This document shows, piece by piece, positions 1 through 10,133 of a DNA stretch of 64,000 nucleotides. Source of the stretch: Psychrobacter urativorans (GTDB lineage Bacteria; Pseudomonadota; Gammaproteobacteria; Pseudomonadales; Moraxellaceae); assembly GCF_001298525.1 (NCBI RefSeq), contig NZ_CP012678.1:2604001-2668000 (forward strand), written 5' to 3'. The position numbers and the translations under genes are program-made. The notes beneath the pieces are model-generated. The model was not told where the DNA came from and searched no databases. It was given only the letters and a program-made list of their open reading frames with translations. The first letter of the stretch is position 1; the number at the start of each line of letters is the position of its first letter.

Positions 1-45
1 AATACCATGTATATAAATCTAGGGCGTCACATCAAGAGGTCTATA

Positions 46-738
46 ATGAGCGACAATAAAGACGATAAAATAGAAGATGTACTAGTAGACTCAGAATTGG
101 CGAGAAAACTAGTACCCAATAAGTTTAAATTTACCAGTCAGCAAGGTCGTATCCGCCGTCAGAAATTATTGATGGGTGCCAAAAAGCTGAGTGAAACTCA
201 TGCGATTAACGATATTACCTTAGCGGCAGTATGTGAAGAAGCGGGCATTCCACGTGCTTCTGCGTACCATTTCTTTCCTAATATCGAAGCAATCTTTTTA
301 GCATTACGTTTTTTAAATGCGATTGAAATATTAGAGATATTGGCAACGGTAGAGACTGTTGATTACGACAGATGGCAAGCGTACTTAACGGCTCTCGTTG
401 AGTGTTGTGTGAAAATATTTCATAGTGATCATACTAAAGCTAAGCTGATTTATGATACCAATACGCCAGACTTTGAAGGCGATAGCTTCGGTGAAGCCAT
501 TGATCATCAAATCGTGCAGTTGGTCTATAAGCGTTTATCAGAGCGTTATGAGATGCCAAACTATGAAGATATTGAAGACGTTTTATTAGTCACTTATAGC
601 ATTATTAATGGTATATTTACTTTGTCTTATCGCCGTCATGAGAGTATCACAGACAGCTATCTACAAGAAGCCACAACTGCTTCTATCGCTTATCTACGTT
701 GCTACTTGCCAGAAAAATTACCACGTAAAAGCCGATAA
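46..738 (+). CDS. TetR/AcrR-family transcriptional regulator
   Basis: A 230-aa one-component regulator. The N-terminal DNA-binding domain includes a helix-turn-helix at about residues 57-79 (ITLAAVCEEAGIPRASAYHF), the classic TetR signature of a Y-H-F recognition helix followed by a core helix. The rest is a helical ligand-binding domain with no recognisable ligand. I start it at the ATG at 46 rather than the in-frame ATG at 7, because AAGAGG lies 6 bases before 46. A strong terminator follows directly, so it is probably a single-gene unit or the last gene of a unit that begins outside the window. The converging surface-protein locus lies downstream, but nothing in the sequence shows that this regulator controls it. 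The family call is firm; the target and inducer are unknown. Confidence 0.9.
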   Translation: MSDNKDDKIEDVLVDSELARKLVPNKFKFTSQQGRIRRQKLLMGAKKLSETHAINDITLAAVCEEAGIPRASAYHFFPNIEAIFLALRFLNAIEILEILATVETVDYDRWQAYLTALVECCVKIFHSDHTKAKLIYDTNTPDFEGDSFGEAIDHQIVQLVYKRLSERYEMPNYEDIEDVLLVTYSIINGIFTLSYRRHESITDSYLQEATTASIAYLRCYLPEKLPRKSR

Positions 739-774
739 AAACTTCAAGGTATTTCGATAGATAATATAAAAAAT

Positions 775-798
775 AAGCCGGATTTAGTCCGGCTTTTT
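775..798 (+). terminator. Bidirectional intrinsic terminator
   Basis: Perfect 8-bp stem (AAGCCGGA pairing with TCCGGCTT) around a 5-base loop, followed by a T run on the plus strand. An A run precedes it, so it also works for the minus strand. It separates the TetR gene from the converging surface-protein locus. Confidence 0.9.
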
Positions 799-815
799 AA
801 TGTCAGTTTTTTATT

Positions 816-862
816 AATAACTATATTTTTATGAATAACTATATTTTTATCAATAATTATAT
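816..862. repeat. 18-bp AT-rich tandem repeat, about 2.6 copies
   Basis: Units AATAACTATATTTTTATG (816-833) and AATAACTATATTTTTATC (834-851) differ only in the last base. A partial third copy follows (AATAATTATAT, 852-862). It sits between the terminator and the stop codon of the exported protein on the minus strand. No function can be read from it. It resembles a slippage-generated duplication like those noted elsewhere in the window. Confidence 0.85.
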
Positions 863-873
863 GGTTGGTTTTT

Positions 874-1749
874 TTAATAAACAACGTTATAAGTAGCGGT
901 AGGAACGGGCATCGGAATGGTTATTGTTTGTGATATATATAACTTATGACTGTCCATTTTTTGACCACGACAAATATCGTCTCCTGTATCTAAAGGTGTG
1001 TACTGTTTAAAGTAACGGTTAATCAGACTTTCAAGTTCCACATTAGTCTCTGAATCATGAGCGTTGACGTAAGCTTCACGCGCCTGTTCAAGCCAGCGAT
1101 CAGCCATGCGAAAATGCGTTCCCGATTGTCTCCAGCCGTGCTCGCATTGGTCAGCCGCTGCCCAAACGAGAGCGACTTCACTAAATGCCAATTCGCGTGG
1201 TGCTGCGCTGATACCACCACTATCCTTTAATGCATTCAGCGTTGCCCAAAGGTCGGGGCGCATCAACGCTGACGTCGTTGGAATATCCGTGGTGATACTT
1301 AATTGTTCATCTGTGCCGTTTTGTAGCGCTGCTAATAAAAGGCTGCCTGCTTGTAAGGCTTGGCTGCCCGCTGCGCTTCTACTTTTGATGCTGTCTTTAT
1401 GATAAGCATAGTTCAGCCACGCTTGTGCCTTATAGGCAAGATAGTGCTGACGTGCGGATTTGTCGTCTTGCTGATAGACCTGTAACTGCATGAGCATACA
1501 GTCTATGGTGCGCTGTTGTGAGCTTTGCTGCGGTGAGAGAGTCTTGACATCTCTAACGCCATCACTAGGGCAGTGAGCAGCCGCACGAATAGAGCGGACA
1601 ACTAAAATATCACTAGCGTTACTCTTATTAACGCTGGCAGCGTGTGTCACTGGCACAGCAGCTATTAACAACAACGCTGAATATACAGCTCTAGACGGTA
1701 GCCGCTGCAAAATATATTTTGTCGCTAGAGTGGTAAGGTTAAATATCAT
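874..1749 (-). CDS. Exported hypothetical protein, last gene of the surface locus
   Basis: A 291-aa protein that I do not recognise. Residues 1-38 form a long signal peptide: basic positions, a hydrophobic stretch SALLLIAAVPV, then an Ala-rich cleavage site near THAASV. The mature part is mostly helical by composition. It has four cysteines in the contexts AAHCPS, TIDCML, DQCEHG and DDICRG, which could form two disulfides in the periplasm. It follows the 1764-aa barrel gene by 121 bases on the same strand, so it may be its periplasmic or outer-membrane partner. That is an inference from position only. The start has AGG five bases upstream. Confidence 0.8.
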   Translation of the reverse strand: MIFNLTTLATKYILQRLPSRAVYSALLLIAAVPVTHAASVNKSNASDILVVRSIRAAAHCPSDGVRDVKTLSPQQSSQQRTIDCMLMQLQVYQQDDKSARQHYLAYKAQAWLNYAYHKDSIKSRSAAGSQALQAGSLLLAALQNGTDEQLSITTDIPTTSALMRPDLWATLNALKDSGGISAAPRELAFSEVALVWAAADQCEHGWRQSGTHFRMADRWLEQAREAYVNAHDSETNVELESLINRYFKQYTPLDTGDDICRGQKMDSHKLYISQTITIPMPVPTATYNVVY

Positions 1750-1870
1750 ACAAACCTGCTTTTATAATGAGCCATGTAATAGCTAGTATCAAAGATGATA
1801 CTGATGATATGGTCTATAATCTATAGTGTTTTGTAAGACAAAATCAACCATGTCGCATCAAGAATAAACG

Positions 1871-4800
1871 CTATAGCGTGGTCTTAGTGGTGAGTCGATT
1901 GTTTTTTTGGCTGTCGTGGCGCTTAAATAAATCTTCATCAAACTTAAAGCGTAGTCTAAAATAATACCCTTGTTGCGTACTGTCGTCATAGGCGATATCT
2001 TCATCTTCAAAGCCCATAAAGTTGTAGCCAAGTGATAGCCATAGATTGGTCATCGGACTATAGCCAACTTCGGCACCAAGCAGATAGGATAAGTCAGCTG
2101 CTTGCTTATTCCAATACGTACCTGCTTGCAGCCCCACATCCCAACGCTCACTAATGTCATAGACACTACGAGCAGAAATAGCATGGGCAGTGTTATCACT
2201 CGTCATACCGTCAGCAGCATACTTAGTATATTTACCGTTATAGTGTCCAGATAAGGTGAGTGGGCGGGTTGGATGGTAGTTGCCGCTCCATGACCAAATC
2301 ACCGCATCTTTTTGGTAGGGATCATCACCGGTTGCATTGTCATCTAGACGATACTCAAGTTTAGCCAGCATATCGAGCTTGGTGCTATCCTGCTCGCGGT
2401 AAGCCGCACCTAGCTGAAAGCGGTTAATGGCACGATGACCATCATCATAATCGACGCGTGAATAAATATCTTTTGCCAATAAGGTAACGTTATCCGTATA
2501 ACGATAGGCAATGCCTGCACTACCCAGTACCGTGTCACTGGTTTCCCCCCAACGCTGCTCAAAACGTCCGGAGGCTTTGTAGTTTTCTTTAGCAAGATAC
2601 TCAATCCCAAAACCAGCAGCGGTGGCGGTAGTATCTTTTTCACCTTCAAGCGATTCGACGCGCTCAAATAAGGTGTTTAAGGTTAAGCCTTTTTGCACAT
2701 ACCATTTATTTTTAAGACCAATGGCAGCTTCAGCTTCGCGGGCGCTAATGGCATCACGGGCGCGGTATTCACTGTAGACTTTACCGTCTTTCATATAAGT
2801 GGCATCAAAGCCAAATACAGTACGTTGGCGCTCATCAGTATCATCCAAACCATAACTGCCAGATAAGCTATTGATTAAATCATGGCGGGCATACAGACGA
2901 CCTAAATTACCAAGAGACGTTTCACCACCAATAGAGGTGGCATTGCGGGCGCTTTGGTCAATATCTTGCTCATATTCTGCAAACAGTAGAGCATTATTTA
3001 GCTTGGGCAGACGGGTCGTGAGGCGGGCGCGAACAGTCGTGCCTTCAATGTCTTTGTCTGAGTTATTAACGCCGTTAAGAGGAGATTGATTAATAATATC
3101 GTTGTTGATTATGGTGTCATTGGTGATATCGACTACATCGGTTGCTGCTTGGGTATTACGTGAGGCAGCCGTCGCGTCTTGCTTATAATAACGCAACCCA
3201 ATTTCACCAGTGATATTTTTGCTAAGGCGTTGTTCAATACTGGCTTGGATGCCCTCAACACTGGCTTCAGTGGTATGGTCTTTGGTGCGAATACCTTCAA
3301 GCTTTAGTGCTGTTTTCTTATTCGTGAGGGCGTGAGTAACTTCTATACCTGATTCTGTACGCCCAGCCGTTAAAGGCGATGCGCCGGTAACAAAGCCTTT
3401 ATCAGCATCGTTATAGTAGGCTTTGGCACGGGTATTTTTCTTATTATCATAATTCAGCTCAATGCGTAAAGCATCACCCTCCACATTATTGTCTGCTAAT
3501 GGTGTGGCATTGATTTGATTGCTTGCTTGGTAATTTGGATTCTCAGCCTTATTTTTGGCATATTCAGCTACCAATTTCAATTTATTATTAAAGTGAATCA
3601 CGCTGTTAATGCTGGCAAGTTGTTCTTTATTGAGTGGGTCATCACTATGAATGTAGCTACCACCAATCGCCAATTTATTAGTCACTTGTTGTTTGGCTGC
3701 CACACCACCAACCCAATAGTTGTCACCGCCTTGATCTACTTCAACGGTGACACGTAGGTAAATAGGATTACCATCAAAGTCCTGACTGGCAATCGGCGCT
3801 TTTAGGTATAAGCTACGGCTGATAGGATCGATTTCATAATCGGCAAAGCGTGTTAGGGTCTCGCGGCGAATAATCAATCCGGGGTTGTTGGCATCACGAG
3901 TGATGACTTCAATAGTTTCTGAATTTTCAAGGACGGCATCGAAATTTTCAGCAAGCGGATAAGGTCCTGAAATACCAAGCCCACGAGTCTCGTTAACCCG
4001 TTGCGATGAGCTGGTCTCAGCGACGAATGCGGTAATACGAGTATTAGTGTCTTCATATTGGGCTTTGATACCCGTTAGAGTACGATTGTATTGCCCAAGT
4101 TTAATGCCATCATCATTATCAATTTGTGTTTTTAAATCGCCATACATCGCAAATGAGCGACCTTTATCCAGACGCACATAGAGCTTGCTAGTCGATTGCG
4201 CATCAAAGCCTTTGGCTGAGGAATCACCATATACCGGATAGTATTCGCCCGGCTCGATATCGCGGAACAGACGTTCACCTTTTTTATCACTGTCATAAGC
4301 TAAGGTGAGAAGATAATCGCCGCGCACCTTACCTTTTAAGAACATCGCCGCACGACCTGTAGCGGCATAGTCATCATTACCCGCAAACTCGTGCAGCTCT
4401 TTTTCAAACGCTCCTTGAGCGTCAGTGATATTGTTACCATCAAAGTCTTTGAGCGCTATCACGCCTTCAACGATACCAACGGCAATAAGGGGGCGCAATT
4501 TGGCAGTAAACTGTAGCGGAATAATTTGCTTGCTGCTGCCAGTATCGATGATTAGTTCGCCTTTACCGGGTACGCTTGGCGCTATGATAGGAATGAGTAG
4601 TTCACCACCATTAACCGTTATTTGCGTGCCCGCTTGGTCTTTATTACTGTCTTGTAGGTTGATACGCCCAATATTGGTATCGATGGTCATTGGCGTTGAT
4701 GAAATATAAGGACGGTTATCACGGTCTTTTAGGCTAATGACAACTTGGTATTCGCTGATGCCATCGGCTTCTACTAACGTTTGCTGGGTACGGTAGTCAA

Positions 4801-7165
4801 TAGCTTGTAAGCTATCTGGCGCTATCACTTCGATAGTTTGTTCAGAGATGACCTTACCATTGATATCTGTTGCCACACCGCGTAACGTATTGCTACCGCG
4901 CTTTAGCTCGACAGCATAATAGTCAAATGCGGTGACGTTTTGCTTTTCTTGTTCAGCGGTTTTACCAATTTGTTGTTCAGATACCATTTTGCCATTGGCA
5001 TATAAAGTGAATTCTGAGCCTAGCGGTGCTTGGACTTGTACCAGTTGCTTATATGATGCCAGTTGTTGACCTGTACTTAAATTAATAAAATGGACGTTAT
5101 TATTTACGATCTCTTTGAGGTATTCTTCCAACTTTTCTGCTTTTGGTGGGGCAATGAGGGCAACGCTCATATCTGCACGTCTGCTGTTAGCATTTGCCAT
5201 ATCTGCAACAATGGCTGAATCACAGGTAATGCCTTGGTCTAAATGATCGTTCGACTTACAGCCGCTAGCATCGATATTGTCATTGCGATTACCATTATAA
5301 TCTGGCTCTAATATCAGCTCGCTTTTGACCGCTTGCTCTAGCGTATCATTTTTGGCATTGACACTTTTGCTACGTGCAATAAGCTGTTCGTTCAGGCTGG
5401 CAGTGCTGTCTGCCATACCGCCCACCAAAGCAAAGTCGGCGCGATGAAGCTCACCATATTTTAAATCGACAAATCGGCTACCCGCATCACCCGCATTACG
5501 GCTACTTTGGGTGATCAGTTCTGTGCCAGTCGGTAGCGTCGTGCGGTCGACTTTCAAGACGTGAGTCTTAGCATTGATACCATAGAAGTTATATTTACCT
5601 TCAGGATCGGTAACGACAAAGTTGCCGTTTTCCATATAAATACGCACACCTGCGACACCAAGCTCGCCATTCTCTTTTTGCTGAATGCCATCACGGTTAA
5701 TATCGTGGTAGATTTTACCGACAATAATCCCATCAGTATTCATAACGCCACGGCTGACATCAATTGCCCATTGCGCTTCTCTGGACACGAATACTTGATT
5801 GCGCTCATCGCGAGCGTATGCGGTCGCACGGTTGATACCATCACCGCCTAATGAGGATGACCCAACTAATACGCGGTAAGTGATTTCTTGACTCGTGCCA
5901 ACATCCATATTGCCTAAGTTTAAGACTTGATATTTACCATCGGCTTTAAACTCAGTCGTTTGAGCCTTATTGATATTGATGTTGCCTTTATTATAGCGTA
6001 CGGTGCCTTTGACATAGTCGAAACCACGCGGTAGTGCGTCTTTTAACTGCACGTTATGGGCAGTCGCTGCGCCATCATTAGTGACTTTGATGGTGTAGTT
6101 GACATAGTCACCAAGCTCAGCACTTCTAACATCACTTTCTTTGATAATCTGTAGGCTAGAGTTTTTATTAACGATATCGATTTGAGTGCTATAACCGTTG
6201 ATATAAGTCAGGTCAGATTGGATTGGTTGTTCATCAATACCAACAGATGGCGCAATACAAGCGACTAACTGAGCGGATAATTTGTCGCCCCGTAACGTTT
6301 GAATGGTTTTATCGTTAATTTTATTAGCATTATTTTGTGTTGGTGCTGATAGACGATACTTGCCCGTATTATTGCCTGATTCGATGGCTTTGAGCGAATA
6401 AGTGTCACCCGTCATTGGTGAGGTAATAGTCAGCCATACTTGGTCAGGCTTATTCGGTTGTACGTTACATTGTACGTAACTAGCTTCAATAAAAACATCC
6501 TCACCAACCTGTGAGCTATTTCTACGTTCATTAAAATCAAAACTAGTGAAGTGAATACTGGGTGCAACAATAACCAGTTTATTGGTTATAGCCGCCATTA
6601 CTGATTTATCTTCAACTACCACCGCCCTGATTTTGATATCAGCGGTATCGCCGTCGCGAGCATTGCTATCAGTAAGCGCTTGAATAATAAGTTGGATGCT
6701 CTCGCCTTGAGCAATTTTAAGTAGATTGGGATTGATGAGTAATAAATCATCAGCATCAATAAGACCGTTTTTATTGATGTCTTGATAGACTTTTAAATTG
6801 GATAAGCTGCTTGGGTAGTTATAGCTTAAAGCAAGGGTTTGGTCGAAAGTGCCATTATTGGTTAGAACGTTTACCCATTCTGCCGTACTGCCAAGCCCAA
6901 TAGTTTGTAATGGGGATTGCGTAATGCTGATGTCATATATTGGCAGCGTATAGGCTTTAAGGTTAACCTTGTTTGATAGGGCATATTGTTGAATATCAGT
7001 GTCAACCATATAGCTGACACTAGCGATATTGTTCACATCTATAACGCCTTTACCATTTTCGGCATGGGCGATATTTGCTTGCGTAAGTAGAATCGATGTG
7101 GCTAACGTAGTAAGCGCGCCAATACGGCAACGTGGGTTACAAGACGAAGACACAGCGTGGTGCAT
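1871..7165 (-). CDS. Giant outer-membrane beta-barrel protein with DUF11 and SdrD-B-like domains
   Basis: 1764 aa. Domains in order: signal peptide (1-36, cleavage near AHAENG); an N-terminal module with the signature ASVSYMV; a DUF11 (conserved repeat) domain at about 340-450 containing LGDYVNYTIKVTNDGAATAH; an SdrD-B-like Cna-type domain at about 485-580 (GKIYHDINRDGIQQKENG, then TDPEGKYNF); an Ig/invasin-like linker to about 930; and then roughly 800 residues of alternating aromatic/polar beta strands. The last strand, GYYFRLRFKFDEDLF, looks like an outer-membrane insertion signal, though a short polar tail follows it. I infer surface display of adhesin-like domains from an outer-membrane barrel. 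AGGA lies 9 bases before the start. Neighbouring genes encode other DUF11/SdrD-B proteins. No plug or TonB box was recognised, so it is probably not a classic TonB receptor. Confidence 0.85.
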   Translation of the reverse strand: MHHAVSSSCNPRCRIGALTTLATSILLTQANIAHAENGKGVIDVNNIASVSYMVDTDIQQYALSNKVNLKAYTLPIYDISITQSPLQTIGLGSTAEWVNVLTNNGTFDQTLALSYNYPSSLSNLKVYQDINKNGLIDADDLLLINPNLLKIAQGESIQLIIQALTDSNARDGDTADIKIRAVVVEDKSVMAAITNKLVIVAPSIHFTSFDFNERRNSSQVGEDVFIEASYVQCNVQPNKPDQVWLTITSPMTGDTYSLKAIESGNNTGKYRLSAPTQNNANKINDKTIQTLRGDKLSAQLVACIAPSVGIDEQPIQSDLTYINGYSTQIDIVNKNSSLQIIKESDVRSAELGDYVNYTIKVTNDGAATAHNVQLKDALPRGFDYVKGTVRYNKGNININKAQTTEFKADGKYQVLNLGNMDVGTSQEITYRVLVGSSSLGGDGINRATAYARDERNQVFVSREAQWAIDVSRGVMNTDGIIVGKIYHDINRDGIQQKENGELGVAGVRIYMENGNFVVTDPEGKYNFYGINAKTHVLKVDRTTLPTGTELITQSSRNAGDAGSRFVDLKYGELHRADFALVGGMADSTASLNEQLIARSKSVNAKNDTLEQAVKSELILEPDYNGNRNDNIDASGCKSNDHLDQGITCDSAIVADMANANSRRADMSVALIAPPKAEKLEEYLKEIVNNNVHFINLSTGQQLASYKQLVQVQAPLGSEFTLYANGKMVSEQQIGKTAEQEKQNVTAFDYYAVELKRGSNTLRGVATDINGKVISEQTIEVIAPDSLQAIDYRTQQTLVEADGISEYQVVISLKDRDNRPYISSTPMTIDTNIGRINLQDSNKDQAGTQITVNGGELLIPIIAPSVPGKGELIIDTGSSKQIIPLQFTAKLRPLIAVGIVEGVIALKDFDGNNITDAQGAFEKELHEFAGNDDYAATGRAAMFLKGKVRGDYLLTLAYDSDKKGERLFRDIEPGEYYPVYGDSSAKGFDAQSTSKLYVRLDKGRSFAMYGDLKTQIDNDDGIKLGQYNRTLTGIKAQYEDTNTRITAFVAETSSSQRVNETRGLGISGPYPLAENFDAVLENSETIEVITRDANNPGLIIRRETLTRFADYEIDPISRSLYLKAPIASQDFDGNPIYLRVTVEVDQGGDNYWVGGVAAKQQVTNKLAIGGSYIHSDDPLNKEQLASINSVIHFNNKLKLVAEYAKNKAENPNYQASNQINATPLADNNVEGDALRIELNYDNKKNTRAKAYYNDADKGFVTGASPLTAGRTESGIEVTHALTNKKTALKLEGIRTKDHTTEASVEGIQASIEQRLSKNITGEIGLRYYKQDATAASRNTQAATDVVDITNDTIINNDIINQSPLNGVNNSDKDIEGTTVRARLTTRLPKLNNALLFAEYEQDIDQSARNATSIGGETSLGNLGRLYARHDLINSLSGSYGLDDTDERQRTVFGFDATYMKDGKVYSEYRARDAISAREAEAAIGLKNKWYVQKGLTLNTLFERVESLEGEKDTTATAAGFGIEYLAKENYKASGRFEQRWGETSDTVLGSAGIAYRYTDNVTLLAKDIYSRVDYDDGHRAINRFQLGAAYREQDSTKLDMLAKLEYRLDDNATGDDPYQKDAVIWSWSGNYHPTRPLTLSGHYNGKYTKYAADGMTSDNTAHAISARSVYDISERWDVGLQAGTYWNKQAADLSYLLGAEVGYSPMTNLWLSLGYNFMGFEDEDIAYDDSTQQGYYFRLRFKFDEDLFKRHDSQKNNRLTTKTTL

Positions 7166-7295
7166 AATTAGTAATCCTACTTATGAAAGAAAATAGTAAA
7201 TGAAAACTGAAGGTAGAGTTTCCCTAACGAGTATTAGGAAATACTCTCTAAATTATCAGGTTAAATAAAGTGGCAAATAATATATAAAGATATGA

Positions 7296-9340
7296 TTACT
7301 TTGTGCCTGCTTGAGATATTTTAGTAGAAAATAACAGTGTACCTGCCTCTTGACCTTTTAACGTAGCAAATGTACCCACAAGATTAGGGCTAGTAAAGTT
7401 TATAGATGCACCTAGAGAGCCTTTACTAGTTTCAGATTCTGCACCGCTTGTGTACGTTACTTTAGCTGGTATCTCATCTCGGATAGCAATAGTATTGAGA
7501 TCGGTACCAGTAAAGGTATTGGTGGCGACCAGTTTATAGTAGATACAGTTACCAGGCTTCGCGATGCTGCTATCAGTGATGTCAGTTTTCACCCAGCTAG
7601 CAGGCGCGATAGTCGTTAGTGCTGTTCCACAGGTGTTAGCATATTGGTACTTTTCTAATTTAATACCTTGCATCGTAATTGTGGTAGATTTTTCACCCGC
7701 TATCGGTGCTGCTGTACCTTGTAATGCACCTTGGGCTGTGACAACCACTTTCATGGTTTCGGATTTACCAAGATCACTAGCGGTAGGAGTTGCATTGTCA
7801 GCACCAGTAGTGTTCACTTTTACTAGTATTTTTACTGCCTCAGTAGGGGCAGGGGCTAAGCCTGTCTTGCCTAATGCTACTAAAACATCATGTAAATCAT
7901 AATTCTCAGTACCACCTACTTTAGTTAACTCTACATCGCCACCGCTAAAGACGCCGTTACCGTCTACATCTACATATACCTTCTCAATAGCCACTTTAAG
8001 GTTATCTACGGTAGGCGCAACAGTAAAGTACACTTCTCCGGCTGTTTTTGCTTCTGTCAGATCTATGCCGTTATTTGTTATCGTATAGCTGTAATAACTC
8101 TCACTTGCTAAACCTACTTCTTTATTATCGCCGCCAGTGAGGTCGATTTTGCGACTTTGATTGGAAGCAGTGACGTTGGCAGCTGTATTGTCATCTTTAC
8201 CTTTATCTTTAAAGAGTGAGCCAGCTTTAACCGTCTCGTAGTTATTCTCTGTTAGAGCACCATGCGCTTGGTCATCAGAGTGGTCGATAAGATCAAAGGT
8301 AGCGTCATTGTTAGTACTGTCTTTGACGGTTGCATAGTTGTTGAACTCACTTGATTTATCCGCACCTTCCGCTTTTTTAGCACGGAAGGTAATAGTAATG
8401 ACTTCATTAGCTGCTATATCTAAACCAGATACAGTAATGGTTTTTCCTGCTGCTGTTATGATAGGAGCTGCTTTAGAGCCAGTTATAGATGACTTAGTAG
8501 TGGGTGCTTTATAGTTGGCGTCTGGTGATAGTATCGCTACTAAACCGCTTGGTAGCTCATCTACAACGGTGACCTCACTGCCTGTAGCGTTACCTTCGTT
8601 TTTGACTGTAATCGTATAATCAACGAATGCACCTGAATTATTTAAATCTAGGTTTCTATTATTAAGACCTAAATTAGTAGATGCTGATTTGTTAATGGCG
8701 TAGATAGGAGTTGCGGTCGTAGCAGTGTCAGTATTAACCGCAGTATATTTTTCTGGTGTAGTATTTGTAGACTGTGCTCTTAAATAGGCACTGGCTGCGC
8801 TAACCGTAAGTTTACCAATATCATCAATACGACTCTTAGTTGCAGATGTCTCTTTTTTAGCGACAATCTCAATATCGGCATATTGTCCTGCTTCTAGTGT
8901 GATCTGTTTGTTAGCAGGAAGATCAATTGCTGCACCTGCACTATTTATTTTATAGGTAATCTTACTGGTTGTAAGATCGTAATCGAAGTCATCGCCTGTA
9001 GCGATATTGGCAATATCAATGGTATAGGTATCTGTAACGTTACCGGCATTCGTAAGTTTATGCGTAAAGGTCACGTTCGACTGTGCTTGTGGATTAATAG
9101 TACCCGTACGATCAGTGTCTAAAGTAAATGAGCCGGTTTCAGATACTGTGACTTTTACTATATTTGAAACAGCAGTCTGTGGAACACCGGCAACCATATA
9201 GCTAGCGGTTGCTTGGTTGTCACGTTAAAACTTGCAGAGCCCCCGCCAGAAGGACCCGCTGAATTAGCGATACTCGCTAGGCCCATAGCAGTAACAATAC
9301 CAACGGTTAATACTGAATATTTAAATAAGCCTGACTGCAT
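7296..9340 (-). pseudogene. DUF11-repeat exported protein, split by a one-base frameshift
   Basis: Two overlapping reading frames form one protein of about 680 aa. The first, from the ATG at 9340 (GAGGA 8 bases upstream), encodes a signal peptide (LTVGIVTAMGLASIANSAGP) and stops being sensible after SASFNVT. The second continues with NQATASYMVAGVPQTAVSN and runs to 7296. Joining them at about 9218 restores the motif shared with the giant barrel protein, and needs one extra A in the ACAACC context. The body has several DUF11-like domains (for example VDYTITVKNEGNATGSEVTV). The C-terminal module has two cysteines (ANTC and GNCIYYK) and is also found in the 615-aa protein. It could be a true frameshift mutation, a phase-variable state or a sequencing error; no -1 slippery heptamer is seen. 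Confidence 0.8.
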
Positions 9341-9384
9341 TCGGTGATTCCTCAAAAGTATACAACGTAGAATAGTAATTAAAT

Positions 9385-9849
9385 TTAGTTAACAATAGTA
9401 TTTAGGGAAACGTCTGCTGATTTTTTTGCTGGTAACAATTTGATATTCCAGCGCAGCGCCTTGTATTCTGATAATGGGATTTTGACTACTTTGCCATTTA
9501 CTTTACGCATGAGTGGCATATCGGCATAGTTCTTCCCATCGACAGTCGCTTGCGCACTATTAGGTTTCGCTTCACCCGTAAATGTCATATTGGCAGGGAT
9601 GGGTAAAGTGACAGCAACGTCACTAATAGGCTGCTCGATAACATTGGTATAGACGGCGCGATATTGTACCGTTTCGCCTGTTTTAGCGTCGGAGGCGGCA
9701 ACATAGATTGCTTTACCGTTAGCGGCTTTAGTGATTTTACTGGCTTGAAGCTCCATTTTTAGAGCATCTGCCGCTTGGGCGCTACCGAAAACAGCAGTAA
9801 ATATCAAGACCGTTAAAAATAATCTTTTCAAAGCGTATGTGGTTTTCAT
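9385..9849 (-). CDS. Small exported DUF11-like protein
   Basis: A 154-aa protein starting at the ATG at 9849. AGGA lies 8 bases upstream, and the longer frame reaching 9900 has no better signal. The signal peptide spans residues 1-27 (FLTVLIFTAVFGSAQAAD). The mature part is essentially a single DUF11-type beta-sandwich: GETVQYRAVYTNVIEQPISD is the characteristic 'conditions of concern with others' strand pair, followed by VTLPIPANMTFTGEA. No membrane anchor, barrel or cysteine is present, so it should be a soluble periplasmic or secreted protein. It sits 45 bases before the split DUF11 gene. I infer a subunit or chaperone-like accessory role; no enzyme function is indicated. Confidence 0.85.
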   Translation of the reverse strand: MKTTYALKRLFLTVLIFTAVFGSAQAADALKMELQASKITKAANGKAIYVAASDAKTGETVQYRAVYTNVIEQPISDVAVTLPIPANMTFTGEAKPNSAQATVDGKNYADMPLMRKVNGKVVKIPLSEYKALRWNIKLLPAKKSADVSLNTIVN

Positions 9850-10133
9850 AGTAAATTCCTGGTCATATAAAAGGTTTGTAAGAATACAAGCCTTATTCAA
9901 CCGAGCAAAGAGAGGTAGTAAATTTACATTATAATCAACAGATAAATTACGTATACTTGGTGTATATTAATGTATTGTTAATGTAATTTTTTGATTATAT
10001 ATAAATTATTGAAAATACGAAGAGAAACCTCTATTTGCTAGGTAAAAATCAGATAAGTGGGGGATAAAGTAGATTTAGCGGTAATACATACGAAAAGTTT
10101 CTTGTAGAACTATAATCGAGTACTAACTGGTTT

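Noticed and set aside
9210-9225. Programmed -1 frameshift in the split DUF11 gene
   Set aside because: No X-XXY-YYZ heptamer or stimulatory structure is visible; a one-base loss from an A run is simpler.
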